64,000 bases of DNA from JAHJKV01 sp963678135 (GCA_963678135.1 OY782667.1:248001-312000); one strand, 5' to 3'. Positions 1 through 8,255 are shown, counted from the first letter of the stretch. The notes: generated by a model from the letters alone, not told the origin. Numbers and translations: made by a program.

Positions 1-1
1 A

Positions 2-826
2 GCCATACGCAATGCAGTCGCTGTTGGGGGAGATATTTCTTATATGGCTGGAGTGGATAACTTTTGTTGGTGTGATCCGGTACAAAGTGAATCGACCCCT
101 GATGGTCACTACAAATTAGCCCAGCTAGTACGAGCCAATCAAGCTTTAGCACATTTTTGTCTTGGTTTTGGTATCCCCTGTATCTCCGGCAAAGACTCTA
201 TGAAAAATGATTATACAGGCGGAGGGCAAAAAATTTCTATTCCCCCTACTGTGCTTTTCTCACTTATTGGAGTTATCCCTGACGTGAATCGTTGTCTGAC
301 TTCAGATTTCAAACAAGCCGGAGACTCTATTTATATCCTTGGACGCACTTTAGATGAAACCGGCGGAAGTGAAATAGAAAATGAACTTGGATTTACTACA
401 AGCAAAGTACCCAAGGTCGATTTGCTCTCTGCCCGCAGAAGGTATCAAAGCATGTTTACAGCAACACAAGCAGGCTTGATTACCGCTTGCCACGATTGCT
501 CTGACGGCGGACTTGCTGTGGCTTTAGCTGAAATGGCTCTTGGGGGCAGGCTTGGGGCAGAGATTGATCTTAGCGATATGCTGCAGGCGCAACAACTGAA
601 TGAATTAAGCCTTCTGTATTCGGAATCAGCCTCACGCTTGATTGTAAGCGTCAAGCCTGAAAAAATAAAAGAATTTGAACAGCTCTTTGCAGGGCAAATA
701 TATTACCAAATTGGTAAAGTACATGACGCATCATCTCCTTTCCGGCTTACAATACACGGACGCGAGATCGTAAATGTCTCTTGCACAGAACTCGCTCAGG
801 CCTTTCAAAAAACACTGGACTGGTAA
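2..826 (+). CDS. purL: Phosphoribosylformylglycinamidine synthase, C-terminal part (5' truncated by window)
   Basis: This is the C-terminal 274 residues of FGAM synthase, which converts FGAR to FGAM with glutamine and ATP in de novo purine synthesis. The reading frame is open from base 2, upstream of the first ATG at 44, and encodes AIRNAVAVGGD, a conserved PurL stretch, so the gene enters from outside the window. The DNFCWCDP and GIPCISGKDSMKND motifs are typical of the second AIR-synthase-like half, and ACHDCSDGGLAVALAEMA is the C-terminal glycine-rich ATP/substrate loop. No glutaminase domain follows before the stop, so the glutaminase part is either a separate subunit or lies upstream. 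The call is secure; only the domain arrangement of the missing part is unknown. Confidence 0.95.
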   Translation, partial: AIRNAVAVGGDISYMAGVDNFCWCDPVQSESTPDGHYKLAQLVRANQALAHFCLGFGIPCISGKDSMKNDYTGGGQKISIPPTVLFSLIGVIPDVNRCLTSDFKQAGDSIYILGRTLDETGGSEIENELGFTTSKVPKVDLLSARRRYQSMFTATQAGLITACHDCSDGGLAVALAEMALGGRLGAEIDLSDMLQAQQLNELSLLYSESASRLIVSVKPEKIKEFEQLFAGQIYYQIGKVHDASSPFRLTIHGREIVNVSCTELAQAFQKTLDW

Positions 827-1158
827 TAAGAGACAAACGCATTAGCTTTTCTCATCATTCAGCTACCCTCCTCTGTTATTGAAGCGCGTAAGTCGCGACA
901 GTCCAGCAGAGCCGAACTACGAGGATTCAACATTGTAGGAGAAGAGACAAAAGCAAAGAAAAAAAGAACTGGATCCTGCGACTTACGCGCAGGATGACAA
1001 GAAGGGGGAGGCAATACAATGAGCAGAAAGTATTGACCCTAAAACTTATATTCGCTTGCCCTTGACTGCTATCAGAAACAAATATGAGAAAAAAAAGATA
1101 AATAAGGTAGCGAAGATAAAAATAGGATAGAAAAATAAAAATAGGATAGAAAAATAAA
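827..1158. other. Intergenic region with hairpin repeat and AT-rich tandem repeat
   Basis: No gene is seen between purL and the tRNA-Leu terminator. The stretch holds a 13-bp perfect inverted repeat (884-896 with 978-990, core GCGACTTACGCGC), a hairpin repeat copy at 966-1010, and two tandem 19-bp units at 1122-1140 and 1141-1159 (ATAGGATAGAAAAATAAAA). Confidence 0.7.
966..1010 (+). repeat. Dispersed hairpin repeat, copy 1
   Basis: The copy contains ATCCTGCG at 973-980, a 7-base loop and CGCAGGAT at 988-995, a perfect 8-bp stem, followed by GATGACAAG and a G-run. The first 36 bases match 11550-11585 exactly. Diverged relatives occur near 34819 and 45855. It is non-coding and intergenic in every case. 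Confidence 0.75.
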
Positions 1159-1199
1159 AAGGATTTACAGCGTCAGCTACCGTAAATCCTTATTTTTTC
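1159..1199 (-). terminator. Terminator downstream of tRNA-Leu (possibly bidirectional)
   Basis: AAGGATTTAC (1159-1168) pairs perfectly with GTAAATCCTT (1182-1191). T-rich tracts lie on both sides. It sits just past the 3' end of the minus-strand tRNA-Leu and could also stop purL transcription from the other side. Confidence 0.75.
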
Positions 1200-1200
1200 A

Positions 1201-1287
1201 TGGTGCCCGAAAGAGGAATCGAACCTCCACTCCTGTACAGGAACATGGTCCTGAACCATGCGCGTCTACCAGTTCCGCCATTCGGGC
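1201..1287 (-). tRNA. tRNA-Leu (anticodon CAG)
   Basis: Read on the minus strand, the 87-nt gene has acceptor GCCCGAA/TTCGGGC, a D-arm with GGCGGAACTGGTAGACGC, the anticodon loop TCAGGAC, a long class II variable arm, a T-loop TTCGATT, discriminator A and an encoded CCA. The long variable arm and CAG anticodon make it leucine. Confidence 0.95.
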
Positions 1288-1305
1288 AATCACTCAGAGA
1301 CAATG

Positions 1306-1334
1306 TCTTTAGCCACAATCAGAAAACTTGGCAA
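1306..1334 (-). promoter_or_regulatory. Sigma70-type promoter of tRNA-Leu
   Basis: On the minus strand, TTGCCA (1334-1329) is separated by 17 bases from TAAAGA (1311-1306), about 19 bases upstream of the tRNA 5' end at 1287. The same TTGCCA-N17 layout precedes tRNA-Phe. Confidence 0.6.
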
Positions 1335-1417
1335 GTCCTTTTGCTGATATAAACAGGGTAAGCGCATTATAACTGCCTTTGCCATACCACGATCAGTCTA
1401 TACTTCATTTTATTCAA

Positions 1418-2725
1418 CTATATATCAGCATTTTCTGTGCGCTTGGAAATAGGGATATATGGTCTTCTACGTTCTCCTGTATAAATTTGGCGAGGCCGGT
1501 GAAGTTTAGACTCCGTGTTTTGAGATTCCTCATACCAATGCGCTATCCAACCAGGCATTCTGCCTATAGCAAACATCACCGGAAACATATCCACCGGAAT
1601 ACCTAATGCGCGTAAAATAATACCTGAATAAAAATCCACGTTTGGGTACAAACTGCGCTCTAAAAAATATTCATCAGCCAAGGCTATGGCCTCCAGTTCT
1701 AAGGCAATATCCAAGAGTTCATCTTGCAAACCAAGTTTTTGCAATAAATCCTTGCTTGCTTTTTGTAATATTTTGGCTCGTGGATCAAAATTTTTATAAA
1801 TGCGATGCCCAAAACCCATAAGTCTCATTTGTTTCGTTTTTACTCGCTCAATGCACTGTGCAATGGAATAAGTACCAGCTTTTATGTCCTCCAGCATATC
1901 AATAACTCCGGAGTTTGCTCCGCCATGAAGTTTGCCCCATAAAGCACAGGTTCCAGCAGCAACTGAGGCAAAAAGATTGGCTTGAGTGGAGCCAACCATT
2001 CGCACCGTGGAGCAAGAACAGTTCTGTTCATGGTCTGCATGAAGTATAAAAAAGAGAGACAGAGCCCTCACAGCTTCTTGCGGAGCATCGTAGAGATTAT
2101 TTGGCTGGGAAAACATCATATGTAAAAAATTTCTACAATACGATAGCCGTGGATTAGGATACATGAATGGACGCCCCGTGGATTTACGATAGGTCCAAGC
2201 TGCAATGGTGCGGACTTTAGAAATAAGTTTTGCCACGGCCAGTACAAATTGCTCTCTATCCTCTAATTCAAAAAGTTCAGGGTGATAACAGCCCAAAGAA
2301 TTGATGACCGCAGAAAGCAATGACATTGGATGTCCTTGTGATGGGAATCCTTCAAAATGATGCCTCAACCCTTCATGCAACATTTCTTGCTCCGTGAGCA
2401 AATCAGAAAAATGCTGTAATTCTTTTTTATCCGGCAAATAGCCAAAAATCAGCAAGTATGCAGCTTCAATAAACGAACCGTGCTCAGCTATTTCTTCTAT
2501 GGGATATCCCCTGTAATGCAAGGCTCCTTCTTCTCCGTTGACAAAAGTAATTGCAGATGTACATGAACCAGTATTGCCAAACCCGGGATCAAAAGTTATA
2601 AGTCCAGTGGCGTGGCGCAGGTGTTGTATATCAAGACCAACTTCATCTTCTGAACCTATAACAACAGGAACTTCCCAAGTTTTGCCGGCATAACTGATGC
2701 TTGCGGTGTTTTTTTTAAGAGCCAT
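1418..2725 (-). CDS. gltA: Citrate synthase
   Basis: This enzyme condenses oxaloacetate and acetyl-CoA to citrate at the head of the (possibly incomplete) TCA cycle. The 435-aa length fits the type II GltA family. Catalytic residues are visible: His267 in GKLHGGAN, His307 in GFGHRIYKNFDPRAK and Asp364 in DFYSG. The N-terminus also has the small beta domain seen in Gram-negative GltA. The start is placed at the ATG at 2725, which has AGGAAGG just upstream; an in-frame extension to 2776 has no such site. The gene stands alone and is divergent from the ferredoxin/cytochrome pair at 2921. Many sulfate reducers use a Re-type citrate synthase instead, so the Si-type enzyme is worth noting. Confidence 0.95.
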   Translation of the reverse strand: MALKKNTASISYAGKTWEVPVVIGSEDEVGLDIQHLRHATGLITFDPGFGNTGSCTSAITFVNGEEGALHYRGYPIEEIAEHGSFIEAAYLLIFGYLPDKKELQHFSDLLTEQEMLHEGLRHHFEGFPSQGHPMSLLSAVINSLGCYHPELFELEDREQFVLAVAKLISKVRTIAAWTYRKSTGRPFMYPNPRLSYCRNFLHMMFSQPNNLYDAPQEAVRALSLFFILHADHEQNCSCSTVRMVGSTQANLFASVAAGTCALWGKLHGGANSGVIDMLEDIKAGTYSIAQCIERVKTKQMRLMGFGHRIYKNFDPRAKILQKASKDLLQKLGLQDELLDIALELEAIALADEYFLERSLYPNVDFYSGIILRALGIPVDMFPVMFAIGRMPGWIAHWYEESQNTESKLHRPRQIYTGERRRPYIPISKRTENADI

Positions 2726-2920
2726 ATCTACCTTCCTAAGCCTTGCTACGCTCGTTTTTTTGCGAGAATAATGCAACTCTGCGCTGTGACTTGAGCTTCA
2801 AGTATACTAAGTTTGTTAATGTATAATAATGAAAAAAAACAATTTGTCCAGTAGGATATGCTTTACACTTTTTACAGCTATGTGGTGAGACAATTTTAAC
2901 ATGTGCGGAGGTTTCAGCAG

Positions 2921-3892
2921 ATGAATCGCAGAAACTTTTTGAAAACTTTGGGGCTAAGTAGCGCAGGACTGCTTCTACCCGGTACTTCACAAGCCAAGCA
3001 AACAAAAAATACTCAAGAACTTGCGACCTTACATGATCTCTCCAAATGTGTTGGCTGTGGTGCTTGTGTTGAGGCTTGCAAAGAAAGTAATGCAGAAAAA
3101 TATCCTGCCCCTCAAAAACCTTTTCCTAAAATGCTCCCAAACCGTGTCAAAGTATCGGATTGGTCTGAAAAACAGGATGTTGATGATCGTTTGACTCCAT
3201 ATAATTGGCTCTTTATCCAATCCGTTGAAGTCGAACATGAAGGCGAGGTATATGAAATCAATATGCCACGGCGATGTATGCACTGCCAAAACCCACCATG
3301 CGCAAATCTCTGCCCTTGGGGGGCAGCTTCGCGAGGGGCAAACGGTATCGTGCGTATCAATGAAGATATTTGCTTAGGCGGTGCAAAATGCGCGACTGTC
3401 TGCCCTTGGGATATTCCTCAAAGGCAAACCGGAGTTGGCTTGTACCTTGACCTTTTACCACGCTTGGCCGGTAACGGGGTCATGTATAAATGCGATAGGT
3501 GCTACCAACTGTTAGAGCAAGGTGAAGTTCCGGCCTGCATTGCACAGTGTCCTTATGAGGTGCAGACCATAGGACCACGAGATGAAATTGTAGCAAAAGC
3601 TCATCAATTAGCCACGGAAATGAACGGTTATATCTACGGTGAAACAGAAAACGGAGGCACCAACAGTTTGTATGTTTCCCCTGTGCCTTTTGAAAAAATA
3701 GAACAAGCCTTAGCTGACAAAGGTCAAATTGATTCCAAAAAAGGAAAGCCAGACTTAAAAAGGCACCGCGATTCCATGGCCATGGAGGAAAACTTAGCCG
3801 TGGCAGCACTTGTGGCACCTTTTGCAGGCATCGCAGCAGGAGCACTGACTGTACTTGGAAAATTTAGTAAAAAGGAGGGAGATGATGCCTAA
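2921..3892 (+). CDS. Tat-exported ferredoxin-like electron-transfer protein with four FeS clusters
   Basis: This is an electron-transfer subunit of the HybA/FdnH/NrfC type, predicted to sit on the outer face of the membrane. The N-terminus MNRRNFLKTLGLSSAGLLLP is a twin-arginine signal. Four cysteine groups are visible: C43-C46-C49-C53, C119-C122-C127-C131, C151-C157-C161 and C191-C194-C206-C210, fitting up to four clusters. A hydrophobic helix near residues 285-308 could be a C-terminal anchor, as in HybA. The start is the ATG at 2921, preceded by GGAGG nine bases away; a GTG at 2903 would spoil the signal peptide. The next gene overlaps by 8 bases and supplies a membrane partner. No catalytic molybdopterin or hydrogenase subunit is adjacent, so the electron donor is unknown. 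Confidence 0.88.
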   Translation: MNRRNFLKTLGLSSAGLLLPGTSQAKQTKNTQELATLHDLSKCVGCGACVEACKESNAEKYPAPQKPFPKMLPNRVKVSDWSEKQDVDDRLTPYNWLFIQSVEVEHEGEVYEINMPRRCMHCQNPPCANLCPWGAASRGANGIVRINEDICLGGAKCATVCPWDIPQRQTGVGLYLDLLPRLAGNGVMYKCDRCYQLLEQGEVPACIAQCPYEVQTIGPRDEIVAKAHQLATEMNGYIYGETENGGTNSLYVSPVPFEKIEQALADKGQIDSKKGKPDLKRHRDSMAMEENLAVAALVAPFAGIAAGALTVLGKFSKKEGDDA

Positions 3893-4352
3893 AAAACTAC
3901 TGTCTTCACCTTATTCTTTGACCTTCAAATGCACTGTTTTTCTTTTAACGCTTTCCGGCCTAGCACAAATGCCTATTTTCAAGCGTTACTATATAGCAGA
4001 CTTGCCCGGACTTGGCTGGCTTGCCAAATTTTATGTAACCCATGTACTACACTATATTGGAGCCATGATCCTTTTGTTTTTAGTAGGTCTCATTATAGTA
4101 CGCTGGTTGCAGTTGCCCTTCTTTGAGCGCGAATTACGTCGTAGTGCTTGGTTGCGCCTTGCTTGCTGGTTTTGGATTTTGATAACAGGTGGAATACGTA
4201 TGCTGAAAAATCAGCCCACAGTCTCGTTCTCTCCAGAATTTACCATGCTCATTGACTGGACGCACCTAGGTTTGGTTATGCTTCTTGGCATCGTCAGTTT
4301 GGTTTTACTGCTCACAAAGCGTAGTAGTTATTTCAAAAAAAGTACTTGGTAA
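3885..4352 (+). CDS. Four-helix membrane subunit, cytochrome-b-like
   Basis: The 155-aa protein has about four transmembrane segments (roughly residues 12-30, 45-70, 90-108 and 125-145). Histidines in VTHVLHYIGA and in DWTHLGL lie near the membrane and could bind haem b, as in the gamma subunits of formate dehydrogenases and related modules. It overlaps the end of the exported iron-sulfur protein by 8 bases, so the two are almost certainly co-translated and form a quinone-linked redox module. The start at 3885 has AAAGGAGGG six bases upstream; the ATG at 3882 is equally in frame. Haem binding is inferred from residue placement only, and the specific complex is not identified. Confidence 0.65.
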   Translation: MPKKLLSSPYSLTFKCTVFLLTLSGLAQMPIFKRYYIADLPGLGWLAKFYVTHVLHYIGAMILLFLVGLIIVRWLQLPFFERELRRSAWLRLACWFWILITGGIRMLKNQPTVSFSPEFTMLIDWTHLGLVMLLGIVSLVLLLTKRSSYFKKSTW

Positions 4353-4394
4353 AGCACTGAAGATTACAAATCGCTATAATTAAAAAAAATCATT

Positions 4395-5057
4395 ATGAAA
4401 CAAAATAAGCTCAAAGCCCTATTTATCGCCAAAAAGATATTTGCAGAACTTATCTTTGATGTGCAAAGCCTTGAAGGAATGCCTTTTACCATGCCGGAAG
4501 TGCTGACATATATTCAAGGTATTACAGTGGGTGGACATAAAATTGCTGACCAAAAAAAATTAAAACAGCAAATCCTTGCTTGGCAAACTCTGATCGATTT
4601 AGTCGCAACAAACTCCTTTCGCCTTACAAAGGAAACAGCGTGCTCTCTTCAAAAAATTGTAGCCAAAAACGAAGCTCTTGAAGTCGGCCAATTTCGCTCA
4701 GGGCAAGTGAGTATCGCAGGGGCAACATTCAAACCGCCAAAAGCAACTGAACTTGATGCTCTTTTTGAGCGGATTATAAAAGAAATTTTTAAGTTAGAAG
4801 ATATTTGTCTACAAGCATACCGCTTGCATTTAGATTTTGCTCGTAGCCAGTTTTTTTATGATGGCAACAAAAGAACCGGCCTACTCATGCTCAATGGACA
4901 TTTAATGAGCAAAGGATTCCCCCCCTTGTCCATTCCTGCAAAACAATTAACAGAATACAATGCAGGAATGTTGCGCTTTTATGAAAATGCTGATTATGAT
5001 GAAATGATAGATTTTTTACAGCAATGCCACCAAAGCATGTATGCACGTTTTGAATAG
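4395..5057 (+). CDS. Fic-family protein with altered catalytic motif
   Basis: The fold is that of Fic/DOC AMP-transferases. The N-terminal helix carries SLEGMPFTMPEV (residues 25-36), matching the inhibitory-helix region that reads SxIEGNxxTLxEV in many Fic proteins. The core motif at 152-161 is QFFYDGNKRT, where active Fic enzymes have HPFxDGNxRx, so the catalytic His is replaced by Gln152 while the phosphate-binding DGNKR is kept. The codon is CAG, not a sequencing-type ambiguity. With no His the protein is unlikely to AMPylate in the usual way; it could bind nucleotide, act on another donor or be regulatory. The gene is single, and its 3' end faces the minus-strand gene at 5086. No antitoxin-like partner is seen beside it. 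Confidence 0.8.
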   Translation: MKQNKLKALFIAKKIFAELIFDVQSLEGMPFTMPEVLTYIQGITVGGHKIADQKKLKQQILAWQTLIDLVATNSFRLTKETACSLQKIVAKNEALEVGQFRSGQVSIAGATFKPPKATELDALFERIIKEIFKLEDICLQAYRLHLDFARSQFFYDGNKRTGLLMLNGHLMSKGFPPLSIPAKQLTEYNAGMLRFYENADYDEMIDFLQQCHQSMYARFE

Positions 5058-5085
5058 CTCAACACAAACAATAAACAGAACTAAA

Positions 5086-5787
5086 CTACAAATGACTCAG
5101 TGCGTCTAAAGCAAGCTGTCCTACGCTACTCTCTTCTATTTTGTCATTCCTATATACCCGAACTGTGGCCTTGTCGCTCTGGAGTGCATTCAGCTTATGT
5201 AAAGCATCTGGAGGTAAATTGTGATTTTTAGACGCAAGCACGCCCAAAGTCATGGCTGCAAGCCCACGGTTGCCCGAATCTTCGTCCATAAGTGCATTTG
5301 TTATAAACTTCACTGCTTTTACAACTAAATTTGGAGCTGCTGTGGCTAAATATGCAAGCCCCCAAAAAACACCGCGCCTCAGCTCAGGATGGTCTAAATA
5401 ATTCCCATCGCAGTCTGATTCATTATAGATATAGGAAGCAAGTATGCTATGATATTCGGCAGCTAATTTTTCATTTTTCACCATGGCTACAGCCATGGCT
5501 TCTGGAATACCCCAGCCCAAATTTCCAGACTCTTCATTCATGAACCACATAAAAGTTCGCATATGGATTCTAGCTTGCTCAATTCGTGCTTCTGCCACTT
5601 GGGCAACAGCTTCTCCCAAGGCTTCCACAGCTCGCCAGCAAATTATTTCTTCTCGGTGTAAACGTAAAGCAAGAAGCGGATTAACAAGAATATCTGGTTC
5701 AACATTCATGGCAGAAATTTTTTTGCGCCAGTCTTCGTGAGCCAGAGCAGAGGACAATTCTTTTTTCAAAGCTCTAAAGCGTGCCAT
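5086..5787 (-). CDS. HEAT-like conserved protein resembling the DVU0298 family
   Basis: The 233-aa protein is all-helical by composition. It has repeated segments such as IICWRAVEALGEAVA, RRGVFWGLAYLATAAP and NRGLAAMTLGVLAS that look like HEAT/ARM helical pairs. Recognition of the DVU0298-type family, known from Desulfovibrio, is from memory and not from a search. No catalytic motif, signal peptide or membrane segment is visible. The gene converges with the Fic gene (28 bases between stops). No strong ribosome-binding site precedes the ATG at 5787. The function is unknown; a protein-binding scaffold is the most that can be inferred. Confidence 0.7.
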   Translation of the reverse strand: MARFRALKKELSSALAHEDWRKKISAMNVEPDILVNPLLALRLHREEIICWRAVEALGEAVAQVAEARIEQARIHMRTFMWFMNEESGNLGWGIPEAMAVAMVKNEKLAAEYHSILASYIYNESDCDGNYLDHPELRRGVFWGLAYLATAAPNLVVKAVKFITNALMDEDSGNRGLAAMTLGVLASKNHNLPPDALHKLNALQSDKATVRVYRNDKIEESSVGQLALDALSHL

Positions 5788-5811
5788 AATATTTTTATAA
5801 ACAAAGGATAC

Positions 5812-5836
5812 ACCGCTGCTTTTATCAAACAGCGGT
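5812..5836 (-). terminator. Hairpin downstream of the TPR gene
   Basis: ACCGCTG (5812-5818) pairs with CAGCGGT (5830-5836) across an 11-base loop. It lies just downstream of the minus-strand gene at 5904. The following T-tract is weak, so termination is only likely. Confidence 0.45.
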
Positions 5837-5903
5837 CATACTTTTTACTCTACAGTGTTTTTAATGCACATCTTTAAGCGCAAAAACTTTATAAAAACCA
5901 AAC

Positions 5904-6542
5904 TCAAGCTTTGCCAAGATTTGTCTCAAGTTCTTGAAGTAGTTCCTTTGAGACTTCATACCCTGACTTTGCAGCTTTATCTAAGCATTCTTTGACCTTG
6001 AGCCAGTCCTCTTTTTCTGCATACACAAGAGCAAGATTATTCCAAGCAGGTCCGAACATTGGTTGCAGGGTCACTGCTTTTTCTAAAACAGTAAAGGCTT
6101 CGTCATACTCTGCTTTGCTGATATATGCCGAACCAAGGGTTGCCATGGCTTGTACAAAATTTCCATCATACTTCAATGCACGCTTAAGCGAGCTTATGGC
6201 TTTATCTGTATCACCAAGTTGCAATTGGCAAAAACCAATATTTCCCCATGGTACAGCAAAAAATGGACGCTGCTGAGTAGCTGCTGTGTTATAATTCAAA
6301 CAGCCCTGCAAATCTCCACGCTGCATGGCGATACCACCAAGTTGCACATTAGCCTCGGCTAATTTAGGAGAATTTTCCACAGCGTCTCTCAAATACCTTT
6401 CTGCTTCATGGAACTCACGTTTGGAAAGATAGGCTACACCAAGATTGTACAAGGTATTACCACATTTTTCATTTTTCGCTAAACCTGCTTTGAGATCTGC
6501 GATGTATTCATCAATATTTGCATATTCTTTTTCAGCCATCAT
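5904..6542 (-). CDS. Tetratricopeptide repeat protein
   Basis: The 212-aa protein is built of about five TPR units, for example NTLYNLGVAYLSKREFHEAE, PWGNIGFCQLQLGDTDKA and PAWNNLALVYAEKEDWLK, with the W/G/Y/A/P spacing of the motif. There is no signal peptide, so it is predicted cytoplasmic and to act as a protein-interaction adaptor. The start is at 6542 or the next codon (both ATG), with AGAGGG upstream. It is followed on the same strand, after a gap, by the genes at 6603 and 6957, which probably form one transcription unit with it. The partner protein is not known. Confidence 0.8.
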   Translation of the reverse strand: MMAEKEYANIDEYIADLKAGLAKNEKCGNTLYNLGVAYLSKREFHEAERYLRDAVENSPKLAEANVQLGGIAMQRGDLQGCLNYNTAATQQRPFFAVPWGNIGFCQLQLGDTDKAISSLKRALKYDGNFVQAMATLGSAYISKAEYDEAFTVLEKAVTLQPMFGPAWNNLALVYAEKEDWLKVKECLDKAAKSGYEVSKELLQELETNLGKA

Positions 6543-6602
6543 TCATAAACCCTCTGTTTTTCATAGCCCATGTTCAAAAAACAAAGGCTGATCTTGTATC
6601 TC

Positions 6603-6950
6603 TTAAAAAGTTTTCCCCTGTTTCTCTAATAGCCTACCATACCAAAAACAAAATTCCAAAATTGGGCGACAGCGTTCTGGTTGTGCTAAAAGTTGTATGG
6701 AAAATTCAGTTACCGCAGTTCTATAATTTTCAGGAGGCTGTTTTTCCTGCTCCCGAAAAAATAAAAGAGCAAGCTCTTGAGCCGTATACCCTGTTCTATC
6801 CTGACGTATATCCAACGGATCATTGGGCATTTGAAACGGTTCCCATGCCTCATAGCCAATGCGGTCAACATATTTACGTTGCCGTTTTGAGAGCTTCTCA
6901 TAAAGATCACGCTTCAAAATCGCGATTTCTTCTGAACTCTTGGCATCCAT
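6603..6950 (-). CDS. Conserved hypothetical protein (115 aa)
   Basis: I do not recognise a named family. The protein is soluble and charged, with a helical N-terminus (residues 1-25) and aromatic-rich middle (VDRIGYEAWEPFQMPNDPLDIRQDRTGYTAQELALLFF is the region at about 29-66). It starts 6 bases after the stop of the YkgJ-type gene upstream and precedes the TPR gene, so it looks like the middle gene of a three-gene operon. No cysteines form a binding motif and there is no signal peptide. The tight spacing and coding-like composition support a real gene. Confidence 0.65.
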   Translation of the reverse strand: MDAKSSEEIAILKRDLYEKLSKRQRKYVDRIGYEAWEPFQMPNDPLDIRQDRTGYTAQELALLFFREQEKQPPENYRTAVTEFSIQLLAQPERCRPILEFCFWYGRLLEKQGKTF

Positions 6951-6956
6951 AATGCT

Positions 6957-7748
6957 CTAATCCTCTTCTGAGTTCTTGCCAAGCGTGATGGAAAAAGAAG
7001 AATCTTTACACGAAGCACAAGCTGAAGAGCCTTCCTGTTCGCTACACGAAGCACAGCCAGAGGCAGATGCACAGGAAGCTGCCGAAGAATCTCCCTTAGC
7101 AACCATAATGCCTAAAAAATCTTCATCAAAATCTGTGAGCAAAGCCATGGACACAGGCATCAGGATACTGCCCAGCTCTTTATAGCGAGTGTTAATTCCA
7201 CCAGCCAATTCCAAACTCATGGACATGAGTGAATCTTGCAATTTTTCTATCTGAATCGTGGGATAAGGATTTCCTTGTTCAAAGCCTGATTTACCGCAAG
7301 TATGCACCTGTCCGCCAAAAGCAGTAGGTACGCCATAGGCACGGCAGGTCAAGGGGCGATACTCATACATCTCGCAAAGATCGTTTTCTCCAAGCAGAGG
7401 ACAGCGCAGTTTGCTTTGTGCCACTTGAGCCAAAATTTCTTCGGTTGATATCCCTTGCTGGGAGGCCTTAAAAAGCTGGCGTTTTAAGCGATTGACTTCT
7501 CTGTCCGCTTTATCAGCGCGCTCCATTATGCTGCTTTTTTGCATACCTGAAAAAGATGCGCGAAAATGGTGGCTTATATACATTGCCTCAAGCAACGTAA
7601 GGTCAAACAAGGCATAGCAACAATCGCAACAGCCTTGAGCACAATGTACCAGATCACCTGTTTGCTCTTGAATTTGAACAAAGGTTTCGTCAACCTTGGA
7701 AAGCACTGCTTCATAGCGCTGAAAAAATGGAGTAAAATCAAGAGCCAT
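6957..7748 (-). CDS. YkgJ-family cysteine-cluster protein with Cys-rich tail
   Basis: The 263-aa protein has the CxxCC group CAQGCCDCCYALF near residues 37-49 and a second group, CPLLGENDLCEMYEYRPLTCRAYG, near 135-160. This is the YkgJ (CxxCxxCC) zinc or iron-sulfur binding signature; the biochemical role of the family is poorly known. An unusual Ala/Ser/Cys-rich tail follows (about residues 222-252, with ASCASASGCASC and SACASCKDSS), holding five more cysteines and then a short hydrophobic end. It is the first gene of a likely operon with the genes at 6603 and 5904. A second YkgJ-type protein occurs at 30795. Confidence 0.75.
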   Translation of the reverse strand: MALDFTPFFQRYEAVLSKVDETFVQIQEQTGDLVHCAQGCCDCCYALFDLTLLEAMYISHHFRASFSGMQKSSIMERADKADREVNRLKRQLFKASQQGISTEEILAQVAQSKLRCPLLGENDLCEMYEYRPLTCRAYGVPTAFGGQVHTCGKSGFEQGNPYPTIQIEKLQDSLMSMSLELAGGINTRYKELGSILMPVSMALLTDFDEDFLGIMVAKGDSSAASCASASGCASCSEQEGSSACASCKDSSFSITLGKNSEED

Positions 7749-7751
7749 TGA

Positions 7752-8066
7752 CCGATCCCCTTTCTGATTTTTTATACATCTTTATTTATACATCTTTTTG
7801 AGAAATTTTTATCTTTTTTATACATCGTGAATATCTGAAGGCAGTATTTATCTGTATCTAAGTATCTCTCAGGTTCACGTCAACCTTAGAACACAGGAAA
7901 ATTTTGCTCTACTGGCACAATACATAATACTGTATATGATACAACAAAAGAGAGCACTGCCATCGTACTGAAGATCACATGCTCATAAAGAAACAGAAAA
8001 AATGCACAAAATAAGAACGGGAGCGACTGAACCTTCGCTCCCGTTCAAAATAAAGAAATTGGGGAA
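7752..8066. other. Intergenic region, ferredoxin terminator and AT-rich stretch
   Basis: No ORF is supported here. The left part (7770-7830) repeats the word TTTATACATCTTT-like three times and may hold the promoter of the minus-strand operon below it. The right end holds the ferredoxin terminator at 8015-8046. Nothing else was recognised. Confidence 0.5.
8015..8046 (-). terminator. Terminator of the ferredoxin gene
   Basis: GAACGGGAGCG (8015-8025) pairs perfectly with CGCTCCCGTTC (8036-8046) around a 10-base loop. On the minus strand it lies 20 bases after the ferredoxin stop and is followed by TTATTTTG. Confidence 0.8.
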
Positions 8067-8255
8067 TTAGTTTTCCTCAATAGTGATGGCGTCTTGTTCG
8101 CAAACTTCCACGCAGGATTCGCAACCAAGGCATTCTTCTTCATTGACGGGAGTAGCTTTGCCGTCCTGCAATTCGTAAACTTCAACAGGGCAAACGTCTA
8201 CACATTCGCCACAGCCAGCGCATTTGTCGGTATCAACCGTAACAGAGTAACCCAT
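8067..8255 (-). CDS. 2[4Fe-4S] ferredoxin (62 aa)
   Basis: This small acidic electron carrier has two cluster motifs, CAGCGECVDVCPV (residues 12-24) and CLGCESCVEVCEQ (43-55). Each cysteine set supplies three ligands to one cluster and the fourth to the other. The second motif lacks the usual Pro after the last Cys (CEQ instead of CP). The size and the sequence MGYSVTVDTDKC match the ferredoxins of Desulfovibrio-type sulfate reducers, which serve pyruvate:ferredoxin oxidoreductase and related enzymes. The ATG at 8255 is preceded by GGAGGAAAATC. The gene is monocistronic, with a strong terminator behind it, which fits an abundant protein. Confidence 0.93.
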   Translation of the reverse strand: MGYSVTVDTDKCAGCGECVDVCPVEVYELQDGKATPVNEEECLGCESCVEVCEQDAITIEEN

